Counted from the first letter of the stretch, positions 1-8,523 are shown. The stretch is 64,000 nucleotides of DNA from G965240365 sp965240365 (GCA_965240365.1 OZ251218.1:806001-870000), one strand, 5' to 3'. The notes: generated by a model from the letters alone, not told the origin. Made by a program: numbers and translations.

Positions 1-1
1 C

Positions 2-88
2 GGCCTGCAAGAGGCGATAGAAAAAAACCGGCTGGACGAGTTCATTGCCGGCTTTTATGCCGGTCGCGCGGGGGAAGTTGAGGCTTAA
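2..88 (+). CDS. Probable C-terminus of queuine tRNA-ribosyltransferase (partial)
   Basis: An open frame enters from the left edge and ends at TAA 86-88, giving 28 residues that begin GLQEAIEKNRLDEF. The pattern of a helix with A-I-x-x-x-R-L-x-x-F followed by F-Y resembles the end of bacterial Tgt, which exchanges guanine for a queuine precursor in tRNA anticodons. Only the tail is visible and no catalytic residue can be checked, so the family call rests on resemblance alone. Confidence 0.4.
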   Translation, partial: GLQEAIEKNRLDEFIAGFYAGRAGEVEA

Positions 89-139
89 GCCGTATTTTCA
101 ACTTGACTTCTTGCGGTCACGGCTTTTAGGAGCGGGCAG

Positions 140-515
140 ACCTGAACAGTCTGAACCTGCGGATCCGGCGGCTGGCCACCTTCGGCCTGATGTCGTTCGC
201 GGCCACCTTTCAGTCTGGCGCGGCGCCCACGGCAAGGGGGTGTTCTGTGGGCTGATTGGCGGCTCTATCCTGTGGTTTTGTGCCCTCGTCCTGCCCGCCA
301 TCCTGCCGGAGGGAAGGCTGGAATCGTTGTTTTCCGGTTCGCTGTGGCATTCCGAGGCGCTGTTGGGCCTGACCTTGGATAATCCGCTGACGCATGGCGT
401 GGTCTGGAGTCTGGGCGTCAATCTGTTGCTGAGCGTGGGTTTCAGCCTTCGCGCGAAGCAGTCCGTGATCGAGACCTTGCAGGCTAGCCGCTTTTCGGAG
501 CTGACATGGCCCTGA
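140..515 (+). pseudogene. Relic of a sodium/solute-symporter-type sensor kinase (CbrA-like)
   Basis: Two reading frames together resemble the transmembrane end of SSS-family symporters fused to histidine kinases. About 150-200 encodes LRIRRLATFGLMSFAATFQ in one frame. About 240-490 encodes membrane segments such as GLIGGSILWFCALVLPAIL and VVWSLGVNLLLSVGFSL in another. The join near 205-235 lacks the residues normally linking these helices, so a small deletion or frameshift is present, and no kinase domain follows. It sits just after a tgt-like tail and before an AT-rich lipase gene, so it is probably a truncated remnant. Confidence 0.5.
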
Positions 516-525
516 TCACCGCCGC

Positions 526-555
526 TTGACAAAATGATGAATAACTGATTATATG
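526..555 (+). promoter_or_regulatory. Sigma-70-like promoter of the lipase gene
   Basis: TTGACA at 526-531 and TATATG at 550-555 are separated by 18 bp. A ribosome-binding site GAAGGAG lies at 571-577, eight bases before the ATG at 586. The order and spacing fit a housekeeping promoter; there is no evidence of an operator. Confidence 0.5.
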
Positions 556-585
556 TTCAAAATATGAAACGAAGGAGATTTAACC

Positions 586-1419
586 ATGAAAAAATTATCA
601 CCATACAAAACTGAGTTAGACAGCGGTAATGCCTACTGGATGGCCAGATTATCCAAAGTAGTCTATTTAAGGAAATCTAAAAGAAATCCAATTCCTGATA
701 AAGATAAGATACTTGCCAATTTAAAAAAAGAAGATAAAAAATTCATCAACGTATTAGGCGTGGACAAAAACAGTGCGCAGGCGGCTTTAATAGAACATGA
801 AGATTATTTATGTATGACATTTAGAGGAACAGATGAAATCTCGGATTGGCTAGACAACATCAATGCGTTTTCGACAAAAGAACTGTTTGGCGAATTTCAT
901 CGTGGATTTTGGAAATCCGTTGAAGATGTGTGGCAACCGATCAATGAAAAATTCAGATCTTTGCAGAAAGAAAATAAGCGACCTCTGTTTATTACAGGTC
1001 ATAGCCTGGGTGGCGCCATGGCAACGATTGCAGCGGCAAAGCTTATCCACGAGGACAAGCCATTTACAAGCGTTTATACTTTTGGTCAGCCTCGCGCATT
1101 AAGTAGAAAAACTGCACAGATTTTTAATGTTGAGTGCAAGTCAAGATTTTTTAGATTTCATAATAATAATGATATTGTTACGAGAATTCCCGCAAGATTT
1201 ATGGGCTATAGCCATGTTGGAAGTTATCTATACATAACAGAAGATCAAGAGATTCATCCAGAAGTGGGTTTTTGGTTTAGATTTGTGGATCAGATCGATG
1301 GCGTCATTAATGATATAAAAGAAAAAGGGCTTGATGGCATTAAAGATCATGACATGAGTGAATACTTAAAAGCTGTAAAAAAATGGAAAATAATAGATAA
1401 TAAAAAACTGAAAAGCTAG
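586..1419 (+). CDS. Class 3 (fungal-type) lipase-like alpha/beta hydrolase
   Basis: The 277-residue product has the nucleophile elbow GHSLGG with Ser140, a likely catalytic Asp196 in NNNDIVTR and a likely His255 in KDHDMSEYL, the order Ser-Asp-His expected of Lipase_3 proteins that hydrolyse acylglycerol esters. No signal peptide is evident, so it should be cytoplasmic or released by an unusual route. The start has a strong ribosome-binding site. The gene is much more AT-rich and Lys/Asn-rich than the metabolic genes of this window, which suggests horizontal acquisition together with the similarly AT-rich restriction-endonuclease relic downstream. The gene appears intact. Confidence 0.8.
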   Translation: MKKLSPYKTELDSGNAYWMARLSKVVYLRKSKRNPIPDKDKILANLKKEDKKFINVLGVDKNSAQAALIEHEDYLCMTFRGTDEISDWLDNINAFSTKELFGEFHRGFWKSVEDVWQPINEKFRSLQKENKRPLFITGHSLGGAMATIAAAKLIHEDKPFTSVYTFGQPRALSRKTAQIFNVECKSRFFRFHNNNDIVTRIPARFMGYSHVGSYLYITEDQEIHPEVGFWFRFVDQIDGVINDIKEKGLDGIKDHDMSEYLKAVKKWKIIDNKKLKS

Positions 1420-2555
1420 ACAATTTTTATGATTAAACTCTTATGAATAGGCTTAATAAGTCAGTCATATATTTTATGGTATGGAATCACAATAGCATTA
1501 TCGGCATCATTATAAAAAATGATCTTTCAAAGTATAAAATATAATAAACCATTGAAACTAACTGTTAACGCGATAGCTCACTCAAGTATTGACCTTTAAA
1601 TAAAAAAGAAAATATAGCATGTCATTTGAATCAGTAGACGTATTACAACAAGCGCTTACAAAAAACGTATTTCATTATGCAAAAGATGCAAAAAAAGCTG
1701 CTGGTCGCGCATTAGGCACATTGGTGGAGATAATTAATTTCTATTTACTTAAAGCATGAGGATATGAGAGATACGTTGCTATTGAACAACGCATACCGGA
1801 ATACGCTAATATTGAATTGACGCACAATGTTGAATTTACTTTACATCCAAGCAAAGATATCGCTGAGATTCGACTCTCAGAGGATCAATTGCCATTCACC
1901 ACAGTGAAAATAAAAAAGAAGATTGATGCCATTAAATGGGGAAATAAAAAATTAAAAAGTGCTCAGTTATTAACTGCCGGAAGATTATTAAGAAATTCAT
2001 GTATTATTTACGAAGACAAATACTATTTAGTAGTCGCCTATCTTGGTGATAAGCATGGAAATGAATAGAATATTTCAGTTAAGCGCCTTCTTCGCCATCC
2101 CTTTGCGATGTTTGAATGTAAACGTGTTGGTGTTGAAGAAGGAATCAAGAAAGGGCCTCAGACCATTGAGAAGGCAAAATAGGGCGCTTATGTTGCAGGA
2201 AAAGTGTCATCGCTACAAAAAATACGAATGTCTGATGGAGAAATTTATGGCGCTCTAAATGAAAGTAATTATACGCTACACCTTGAACCATACGAGCAAC
2301 TTTTGAAAACTATCATCCAGTCTGATAATCCTTCTCTCCTTAGAGGCTTTATCTTAACGGTTGGTGTAGTTAGCAATCATGGCAACTGGTTTAGTTCGAA
2401 AGAGCACAATAAAGAGTTGAAAGTTTTGGCGCAATCTTATGATTGGCTTTTATTTTTAACAGATAATGGCCTTGCAAAATTTGTGGAAGATTTGCTTTTA
2501 TTAACCCGGCAATTAAATACTATGCTTATATAAATATTTCCTGTATCCTTTGTTT

Positions 2556-3615
2556 ATGGAGAAGACAGATGCACGCAGATTACCCCCGGAGGCCCAGGAA
2601 CAATTGCGCAAGCAAGCGGTTCGGTTGAAAAAGAAGGGAAAAAGTTTTGCCGACATCGCCAGGCTGCTGGATGTTCACCGTAATTCGGTATCGAATTGGT
2701 GGACAGCCTATGAGAGCGCCGGCGCCACTGGCCTTCGCCCTCAGACCCGTGGCCGGCGGGCCGGCGAACAGCGCACACTGAGTCCTGAACAAGAGGTTGA
2801 GATACAGGCTCTGATTAGCGACAAGACGCCAGAGCAATATAAGCTCACGTTTGCGCTATGGACACGTCAGGCGGTTCAGGAATTAATCAAATTGCGTTTG
2901 AGGCTGACCATGCCGCTTCGCACTGTGGGGGAATACCTGAAGCGCTGGGGCTTTACGCCCCAGAAGCCGTTGAAGCGCGCCTATGAGCAGCGCCCGGCCG
3001 AGGTGAGAAAATGGCTGGCAGAGTCTTACCCGGCGATTGCCGCACGAGCTAAGGAGGAAGAGGCTGAAATTCATTGGGGCGATGAGACAGGTATTCGCAG
3101 CGATAGCCAGCATGGGCGGAGTTATTCGCCGAAGGGGAAAACACCGGTGATTCGCCTTTCGGCCAAGCGTGCCTCGATGAATATGATTTCGACATTGACG
3201 AATCAAGGCAAGGTGCGTTTTATGGTGTATAGCGGCAGCATGAATGCGAAGCGGCTGCTCCGGTTTTTTGCGCAATTAGTGAAGGATGCGGCTCGGAAGG
3301 TATTTTTGATACTGGATAACCTGCGGGTACATCATGCCAGGCTGGTCAAGGCTTGGCTGGCAGCGGAAGAGAACCAAAGGAACATTGAGGTCTTTTTTCT
3401 TCCAGCCTATTCGCCGGAATTGAATCCCGATGAGTACCTCAATTGTGATTTAAAGGCAGGCGTGCATTCCAGGCCGCCTGCAAGAGATGCTGAACAGCTT
3501 AAAAAGAAGATTCGCTCACACATGAAAAAGTTACAGACCTGCCTGCTGCAGGCAGGAGACACCGGTTCGAGTTCGCAACTACTTTAAGCATCGCAAAATC
3601 GCTTATGCCGCTTAA
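2556..3615 (+). pseudogene. IS630 transposase, frame broken near C-terminus by one palindrome
   Basis: From ATG 2556 the frame encodes an N-terminal helix-turn-helix (FADIARLLDVHRNSVSNWW) and the DDE core: IHWGDETGI, LILDNLRVHH and ELNPDEYLN. The 19-bp palindrome at 3538-3556 shifts the frame and gives an early stop at 3587. Removing it restores KLQKTPVRVRNYFKHRKIAY and a stop at 3613-3615, the normal IS630 tail. The three catalytic acids precede the insertion, so the truncated protein could conceivably retain activity. The start is the ATG nine bases into the open frame, because it begins the conserved MEKTDARRLPPEAQ. Confidence 0.88.
3538..3556. repeat. 19-bp palindrome in IS630 copy 1 (central T)
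   Basis: A perfect copy after ...TTACAGA and before AGACACC. Removing 19 bp rejoins the IS630 transposase C-terminus in frame. The same site is filled in IS630 copy 2 (61011-61029), so this insertion predates the divergence of the two copies. Confidence 0.97.
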
Positions 3616-3680
3616 TACGCACTGTGTTTAATTGCCGGGTTAATAATACACTTCAGAGCTAAATGAGTCGTGTACTGTGG

Positions 3681-3695
3681 CCTGCAGCAGGCAGG
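3681..3695. repeat. Partial (15-bp) palindrome at IS110 truncation point
   Basis: CCTGCAGCAGGCAGG, lacking the first four bases of the 19-mer on the plus strand. It lies where IS110 sequence stops, next to the end of the restriction-endonuclease relic. Confidence 0.8.
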
Positions 3696-3857
3696 CGGCC
3701 GCACTGGCAATCAGTGGCCCCACCCCCTTGATGCCCGTCAGACGCCGCGCCGACTCATCCTGCTTGACCTGGGCCTTAATATCTTCCTCCAACTCCGCAA
3801 TACGCGCATCCAGCGCCTGCCACTCGGCCCACGGCATGCCGAGATAGCGACGGGCCA

Positions 3858-3876
3858 CCTGCCTGCTGCAGGCAGG
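3858..3876. repeat. 19-bp palindrome at IS110 internal deletion
   Basis: A perfect copy at the point where the N-terminal and C-terminal parts of the IS110 transposase are joined. Confidence 0.95.
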
Positions 3877-4108
3877 CTACCGCATCCGGGTAACGACTCA
3901 CAAAGGACAGCAGACCCGCACGCCGTATCGTCCGGTTAAACACCGGCTTGCCGGCCTGATTCACTCCACATACCTGAAAAATAGTCTTTGCCAAATCAAT
4001 ACCAATTAGAGTCACTTTCATCTCGGACACCTCTTTTGTGCATTTAGGTTAAGTAAAAACTTCATTTTGGCGCTTCAGACGCCGCGCAACAAGAGGTGGC
4101 CATCTCAT

Positions 4109-4127
4109 CCTGCCTGCAGCAGGCAGG
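4109..4127. repeat. Palindrome, IS-A site 1 (copy 1)
   Basis: Marks the junction between IS110 flank and IS-A. In copies 2 and 3 the left neighbour is genuine IS-A leader (ACTACCGA), so copy 1 is chimeric at this palindrome. Confidence 0.95.
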
Positions 4128-4320
4128 TGCAGACCAGAAGCCTGCGAATCCGAGCATACAAAAGCTGGCGAGTGAATACCACGGCCAGTCCGTTTGCGAA
4201 AGCGCGTTTGAAGAAGCTTGAACTGTACGCCACACTTCGTCAGGAGGGCTGTTCCAGTGTTACTGCGCTGGAGGCGCCTAGCTGGTCAAGAGCGACCTAT
4301 TGCCGTTGGCACAAGCGCTA

Positions 4321-4339
4321 CCTGCCTGCAGCAGGCAGG
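4321..4339. repeat. Palindrome, IS-A site 2 (copy 1)
   Basis: Sits in GCTA^TCAG. Removal restores HKRYQTQGWAGLE in the transposase. Filled in all three copies. Confidence 0.97.
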
Positions 4340-4578
4340 TCAGACCCAGGGGTGGGCGGGGCTGGAGGCGCGCTCAACGCGCCCCAGGCGCCAACGTCAG
4401 CGGCAGTGGACGAAACAGCACGAACAACAGGTGTTGCACCTGCGCCAGCGTCACCGGCTGTGGGGCAAGCGCAAGCTGTGGAAGGTGCTCTGCCGCGACC
4501 AGGGCTTCACGCTGAGCATTAGCACCGTGGGCCGCATTCTCAAGCACCTGGTCGCCCGTGGGCGGGTGCGGCCGGCAG

Positions 4579-4597
4579 CCTGCCTGCAGCAGGCAGG
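4579..4597. repeat. Palindrome, IS-A site 3 (copy 1)
   Basis: Sits in GGCAG^CCTTC. Removal restores RVRPAAFYMGRVKPK. Filled in all three copies. Confidence 0.97.
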
Positions 4598-4846
4598 CCT
4601 TCTACATGGGCCGGGTCAAGCCCAAGCGCCGGCGTCAGTTCACACACCACGCCAGGCGCTGGCAGCACGGCATGAAGGCCGAAAAGCCCGGGCAGTTGAT
4701 TCAACTCGACCACATGACGGTGCACTTCACGGAAGGGGTTAGCCTCAAGGAGTTCAAGGCCACCTGCCCAATAACCGGGTTTACCGTGATGCGCGCCTAC
4801 CGTAGCGCCAGCAGCCTCAATGCCAGACGGTTCCTGCACGCTCTGA

Positions 4847-4865
4847 CCTGCCTGCAGCAGGCAGG
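4847..4865. repeat. Palindrome, IS-A site 4 (copy 1), empty in copy 2
   Basis: Copy 2 reads CTCTGATTGAGC with no insert; here 19 bp separate CTCTGA from TTGAAC. Removal restores HALIEQLPYP. One nearby base also differs (G to A five bases downstream). Confidence 0.97.
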
Positions 4866-4970
4866 TTGAACAATTACCCTACCCCTTGCTCTCCGTGCAG
4901 GTCGATGGCGGCAGCGAGTTCATGGCCGAATTCGAACAGGCCTGCAAGGACTTAACGCTCCCCCTCTATG

Positions 4971-4989
4971 CCTACCTGCTGCAGGCAGG
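4971..4989. repeat. Imperfect palindrome, IS-A site 5 (copy 1), empty in copy 2
   Basis: CCTACCTGCTGCAGGCAGG, one mismatch from the perfect form. Copy 2 has CTCTATGTGCTG uninterrupted. Removal restores LPLYVLPPKSPK. Confidence 0.95.
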
Positions 4990-5038
4990 TGCTGCCCCCA
5001 AAAAGCCCCAAGTACAATGGCTGTGTCGAGCGCGCCAA

Positions 5039-5057
5039 CCTGCCTGCAGCAGGCAGG
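5039..5057. repeat. Palindrome, IS-A site 6 (copy 1)
   Basis: Sits in GCCAA^TGGAAC, right after the likely catalytic Glu region. Removal restores ERANGTSRYEF. Filled in all three copies. Confidence 0.97.
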
Positions 5058-5190
5058 TGGAACCAGCCGCTATGAGTTCTACCCCTTCTATGAGGGCCCA
5101 CTCACCTTGGCCGCCATCAACCGAAAACTGGCCCAGTACCCGCACTGTTACAACTACTATCGCCCCCATGATGGTATTGGACTGCAGACC

Positions 5191-5209
5191 CCTGCCTGCA
5201 GCAGGCAGG
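5191..5209. repeat. Palindrome, IS-A site 7 (copy 1)
   Basis: Sits in CAGACC^CCTATG. Removal restores LQTPMAYYQKLG. Filled in all three copies. Confidence 0.97.
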
Positions 5210-5305
5210 CCTATGGCGTATTATCAGAAACTTGGACAGGCCGCCTGATTCGTCTCATAGGTATTGAACCCGGACAAATCGTTGACAGGGCCAATTTAAC
5301 AGGTT

Positions 5306-5548
5306 ATGCTCGTTAAAGGCGGCATCGTTTTTAAGGGCTATTATAAAAATGAAGACGCAACCAATTCGACACTTGTCGATGGCTGGCTGCATACGGGGGA
5401 TGTTGCGCAAAAATTTGCAGATCAATCTTATTCGATTATTGATCGTAAGAAAGACATTATGATCAATGCGGCGGGTAAGAATCTGACGCCGTCACTGATT
5501 GAAGCTCTGATATTGAATGGACAATTAAATATGGCGAAGTTATTATGA
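5306..5548 (+). pseudogene. C-terminal fragment of an AMP-forming acyl-CoA synthetase
   Basis: LVKGGIVFKGYYKNEDATN, then DGWLHTGDVAQKF and IIDRKKDIMINAAGKNL, are the hinge and A8 motifs of long-chain acyl-CoA synthetases. The fragment has no ATP-binding P-loop and its end (IEALILNGQLNMAKLL) departs from the family, so it is a relic. The same fragment adjoins the right end of every IS-A copy (13158-13316 on the minus strand; 59899-59936 plus 61117-61323), which shows that IS-A and this flank have been copied together. Confidence 0.75.
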
Positions 5549-5719
5549 CCTTAAAGGGTGGAAATAATGATTAGAGTATCTGAGAGTCAATTTTATATTA
5601 CGCTCTAATATAGCAGATGTTTACATAAAGGTACCTCGTTTAGATATATCGCTAAAAACTATCTCATCCTGTGTGCAATTCACTCAAACAATTGGGTTTC
5701 TTGATAGGGTGGTTTAACC

Positions 5720-6047
5720 ATGAAAGTAAAAAAATTACCGGTTAATGACAAATCAAATGGCTGGTCAAAAATCATACCCACAAGATCGCCTAATCCACAC
5801 TTAAAAAACCATGTTGATTGTGATTGGTTGGTTGTCGGTGCAGGTTTTGCTGGTCTTACGGCCGCACGGAAACTGGCGATGAATAATCCGTCCCATAAAG
5901 TCGTTCTTATTGAAGCCGGCGAAGTTGGAGAGGGTGCACAGGGGCGCAATTCAGGTTTTGCCATTGACCTTCCGCATAATGTCGGTAGTGATTTAAACGA
6001 AATTGCGCATGCTAAGAAATATAGATCGCTCGTTCGAAGTGGTATTG
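5720..6047 (+). pseudogene. N-terminal fragment of a DAO-family FAD oxidoreductase
   Basis: After a 35-residue leader come WLVVGAGFAGLTAARKLA (Rossmann GxGxxG) and VVLIEAGEVGEGAQGRNSGF, the FAD-binding start of glycine/D-amino acid oxidase-like enzymes. The match to the second fragment at 61323 ends at base 6047, after which the reading frame enters unrelated sequence. The substrate-binding half is missing. A start codon with upstream GG-rich sequence is present, but a functional protein is unlikely. Confidence 0.7.
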
Positions 6048-6138
6048 GAGCCGCTATAGGTTGGAATATTTCACTAGAAATTCAAGCCATTTCTGCAATG
6101 CTCCCATTTAGACGGTCTACTGAAAGCTCACTCCTGTC

Positions 6139-7014
6139 ATGTTTGTTGAAATCTTTTCGATCCTGGCACCCGTTTTCGTCTGTGTAGGGATCGGATATGG
6201 TTGGTCGCGATCCGGGCGGCCCTTTGATGTACCTTTGGTCACCGCAATTGTGACCTATTTCGCAATACCGTGTCTGGTTTTTTACACATTGGCGAATGTA
6301 AGGCTTGATGTGACAAAGCTCTACGACATGGGACTCGCCGCCATTGCCGCCAATATTCTTTTTGTGGCCATTGGTGGCAGTGTGCTTGCGCTGTTCAAGC
6401 TCCGCCAGCGGGTTTATTTGCAATCTCTCAGCTTCCCGAATATCGGGAATGTCGGCCTGCCTCTGTGCCTGCTGGCTTTCGGGCAAGAAGGCTTGGCTTT
6501 AGGCATCATCTTTTTCGCGGTCTATGTCATGTTTCAGTTGACCATCGGAGTTGCGTTCGTGGCCGGAAGCTTCTCGGTGAAATCGCTTTTGGCTATGCCG
6601 ATTATTCCGGCGACTTTGCTTGCTTGCGTGTTCCTGTTTGGCGCGATTGAGGTGCCGAAATGGATCAATAACACCACCGAAATGATCGGAGGCCTCACCA
6701 TCCCCTTGATGCTATTCACCTTAGGCGTCTCGCTCGCCAGTCTTGAGGTGAAGCGCCTCAATCGCGCGGCGGGGTTGGCCTTGCTACGCGCGGTAATGGG
6801 CTTTGCTGTCGGCCTGGGGCTGGTGGAAGTCTTGGCGCTTGACGGGATTGCGGCCGGGGTGGTGATTTTACAATGCGCCATGCCGACAGCGGTGTTCTGT
6901 TATCTTTTTGCACAGCTTTATAACCAGGAACCCGAGGAAGTGGCCGGTCTGGTGATTATGTCCAACGTTATCGGGTTTGCGAGCCTGCCCGCTTTGCTTT
7001 GGTATGTTCTTTAA
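6139..7014 (+). CDS. AEC-family (auxin efflux carrier type) permease
   Basis: The 291 residues are almost wholly hydrophobic, with about ten membrane segments arranged as two five-helix halves. The first helices (FSILAPVFVCVGIGYGW) and TYFAIPCLVFYTLAN are typical of the AEC family (Mem_trans) in the inner membrane, which exports or exchanges small carboxylates and related metabolites. SFPNIGNVGLPL matches the crossover motif of this family. The gene is complete and follows directly on the oxidase relic. The substrate cannot be told from sequence. Its last four bases overlap the end of the convergent small membrane gene. Confidence 0.82.
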   Translation: MFVEIFSILAPVFVCVGIGYGWSRSGRPFDVPLVTAIVTYFAIPCLVFYTLANVRLDVTKLYDMGLAAIAANILFVAIGGSVLALFKLRQRVYLQSLSFPNIGNVGLPLCLLAFGQEGLALGIIFFAVYVMFQLTIGVAFVAGSFSVKSLLAMPIIPATLLACVFLFGAIEVPKWINNTTEMIGGLTIPLMLFTLGVSLASLEVKRLNRAAGLALLRAVMGFAVGLGLVEVLALDGIAAGVVILQCAMPTAVFCYLFAQLYNQEPEEVAGLVIMSNVIGFASLPALLWYVL

Positions 7015-7358
7015 CCCTCGTCTTTAAACAGCGGCGGGCGTTGCTTGCGCCGCCGGGGTGCATAGATATCCAACATATGCTTCCCCCAGATGCTGGCGAC
7101 GTAAACGGCGGCGGCGGGCAAGGTGATCAACAATCCCCAGAGGCTGAAGACCAAACCGTTGTTCAAGATTTGGATCAGGGTGTCATCATTGAGAATACAG
7201 CCCGTAATCTGCCAATCTTGTACCATACAGCCATAATTGCCGATGTGATACCGGGTCACGGGATAGACCAGCCAAAGCGGCAAGGTTGCAAAGGCCAAGC
7301 AGATCGGCCTAGACCGGCGGGTAAACCAATACAGGCAGTTAGCGAGAAGCCGGAGCAT
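7011..7358 (-). CDS. Small hypothetical membrane protein
   Basis: A 115-residue protein with at least two hydrophobic stretches (PICLAFATLPLWLVY and GLVFSLWGLLITLPAAAVYV) and a basic tail (APRRRKQRPPLF). It is convergent with the AEC permease gene. I do not recognise a family. Its coding potential is supported by a coherent membrane-protein profile and by the clean fit between its neighbours, but a non-coding interval is not excluded. Confidence 0.5.
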   Translation of the reverse strand: MLRLLANCLYWFTRRSRPICLAFATLPLWLVYPVTRYHIGNYGCMVQDWQITGCILNDDTLIQILNNGLVFSLWGLLITLPAAAVYVASIWGKHMLDIYAPRRRKQRPPLFKDEG

Positions 7359-7461
7359 GGAATGTCACTTTTAAAATTGCCAATCCCAGTGACTCGGTGT
7401 TAGCACAAAGGGCTCTAAACCAACAAACGATCTAAACCTCAAAGATTTATCGGAGGTTCCC

Positions 7462-8200
7462 ATGACAGAGATTTCAGTCGGTGTTCTCGGCGCAAGTGGT
7501 TACACAGGGGCAGAATTGGTGCGGTTACTGTCGCGCCATCCACACGCCCGACTGCGCTTCCTCACCGCTGACCGCCGCGCAGGTCTCGCCATGGGTGATG
7601 TGTTTGCGCATTTAGGCGGGCTTGATCTGCCGAATTTGGTGAAGATGGACGATGCCCCGCTTAGTGATGTGGATGTGATCTTCTGCGCGCTGCCCCACGG
7701 CACCACCTAGGAGGTGATCGCCGGATTGCCGGAAACGGTGAAAGTGGTCGATTTATCGGCGGATTTCCGTTTGTTCGACCCGGCCGCCTATCAACAATGG
7801 TATGGGGCGGAACATAAAGCGCAAGAGCTTCAGAAATCCGTGGCCTATGGCCTGACCGAGCTACACCGCGAGGCGGTAGCGAAAGCCCGTATCGTTGCCA
7901 ATCCGGGATGCTATCCGACACCGGCCCAATTAGCGTTGAGCCCGCTCTTGGCGGAAAAGCGGATCTTGGCGGAAGATATCATCATCTCCGCCGCCTCCGG
8001 CGTCTCAGGAGCCGGTCGCACCCCGAAAGAGGGGACTTTATTCACCGAAGTGTCGGAGGGTATGCACGCTTATAGCATCGGGGGGCATCGCCATGCACCG
8101 GAGATTGAACAGGGGCTGAGCTGGGCGGCCGGTGTCCCGGTAAGGGTGAACTTCACCCCCCATCTCGTGCCTATGAACCGGGGTATCATTGAGAGTATCT
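7462..8200 (+). pseudogene. argC: N-acetyl-gamma-glutamyl-phosphate reductase, nonsense mutation and 3' truncation
   Basis: ArgC reduces N-acetylglutamyl phosphate in arginine synthesis. MTEISVGVLGASGYTGAEL is the NADP-binding start, and NPGCYPT carries the catalytic Cys. At 7708-7710 a TAG replaces the Gln expected in ALPHGTTQEVI, consistent with a single C-to-T change of CAG. The frame continues intact to LVPMNRGI, where IS-B begins at about 8201, so roughly the last third is absent. Two independent lesions indicate loss of this step. Confidence 0.88.
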
Positions 8201-8504
8201 GTATAATCCCATTCAGTAATGGAGTATTATCATACACACGAAGCCAATATCGTTATCTGGATAGGAGTGAATTATGGGACAACTATTACACGCTTGCGCC
8301 CGCACGACAGAGAAGGTGCGTCGAGACATACAAAATAGTGAAGAGAGCCTGAGCAAGCTCTCGAAGCGCTACGGTATCAACCCCAAGACGGTGGCCAAGT
8401 GGCGTTCACGCAAAGGGGAAGGTGTCGCAGACCGTAAGATGGGGTCAAAAAGCGCGCGCTCGGTGTTAAGCGCGGCAGAGAAAGCGGTGATTTGCGAATT
8501 CCGG

Positions 8505-8523
8505 CCTGCCTGCTGCAGGCAGG
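8505..8523. repeat. Palindrome, IS-B site 1 (copy 1, central T)
   Basis: Sits in TCCGG^CGCCAG. Removal restores CEFRRQTRLPLDD. Also filled in copy 2. Confidence 0.97.

Larger units (their letters stand above)
2501..3643 (+). mobile_element. IS630-family element, copy 1
   Basis: Terminal inverted repeats TTAACCCGGCAATTAAA (left) and its complement (right) bound a 1143-bp element flanked by TA on both sides, the target duplication of the IS630/Tc1 group. It interrupts the restriction-endonuclease relic close to its 3' end. Copy 2 at 59937-61116 is 1180 bp; the 37-bp difference is exactly two extra palindrome insertions (+19 and +18 net). Confidence 0.92.
1619..3666 (+). pseudogene. Restriction-endonuclease-like gene, three in-frame stops, split by IS630
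   Basis: Reading one frame from ATG 1619 gives MSFESVDVLQQALTKN, then TGA at 1757-1759 where Trp would fit, TAG at 2066-2068 and TAG at 2180-2182 where Gln would fit. No frameshift occurs. The frame continues through FECKRVGVEEG, whose E-C-K resembles the end of a PD-(D/E)xK nuclease core, to 2500. The IS630 element occupies 2501-3643, and the last residues LIHFRAK and stop TGA lie at 3646-3666 once one TA copy is removed. The sequence recalls ApaLI-like type II endonucleases, but the assignment is from memory of the motif. No methyltransferase neighbour is seen. Confidence 0.5.
3679..4030 (-). pseudogene. IS110 transposase, internally deleted
   Basis: The N-terminus MSEMKVTLIGIDLAKTIFQV is the DEDD RuvC-like start of IS110 transposases. 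After SRYPDAV the palindrome at 3858-3876 intervenes. Removing 19 bp gives DAVVARRYLGMPWAEWQALD, which then runs to the C-terminal Tnp_20 region (ARRLTGIKGVGPLIASA). The roughly 130 or more residues that normally separate these parts are absent, so the deletion falls at or next to a palindrome. The Tnp_20 region is cut again at the partial palindrome 3681-3695. The gene cannot encode an active enzyme. Confidence 0.75.
3679..4108 (-). mobile_element. IS110-family relic bounded by palindromes
   Basis: A transposase fragment on the minus strand plus its upstream region. The left limit is a partial palindrome (3681-3695) and the right limit is the palindrome at 4109-4127, after which IS-A sequence begins. 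Neither natural IS110 end can be located. The three palindromes seem to mark the points where IS110 sequence is missing or joined to other DNA. Confidence 0.7.
4172..5248 (+). pseudogene. IS-A transposase (DDE integrase core), interrupted by six palindromes
   Basis: The raw sequence is broken into short frames. Removing the six 19-bp units yields one protein: VNTTASPFAKARLKKLELYA from GTG 4172, a helix-turn-helix (SSVTALEA..WSRATY), RWHKRYQTQGW, a second HTH and an rve integrase core. The likely DDE acids are in LIQLDHMTVHF, VQVDGGSEF and GCVERANGT. The end is LQTPMAYYQKLGQAA with stop TGA 5246-5248. Each insertion shifts the frame by +1. As written in DNA no full transposase can be translated, yet three near-identical copies exist. 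Family placement (IS481-like) is by domain layout. Confidence 0.85.
4109..5305 (+). mobile_element. IS-A (IS481-like) copy 1, 5'-truncated at a palindrome
   Basis: Compared with copy 3 (58619-59898), this copy begins exactly at palindrome site 1; everything to the left is IS110 flank instead of the IS-A left end. It carries seven palindromes. Copies 1 and 3 differ by only a few substitutions and share the same right flank (ligase relic), so they are segmental duplicates rather than independent insertions. Confidence 0.85.

Noticed and set aside
98..532. Minus-strand open frame opposite the symporter-kinase relic
   Set aside because: It is a high-GC shadow of the plus-strand relic with no recognisable motif or ribosome-binding site.
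1619..3666. Genome-wide recoding of TAG or TGA
   Set aside because: Intact genes here end naturally in both codons (lipase, livH and ETF-QO in TAG; livF, liuB, liuE and liuC in TGA), and the large metabolic genes have no internal stops.
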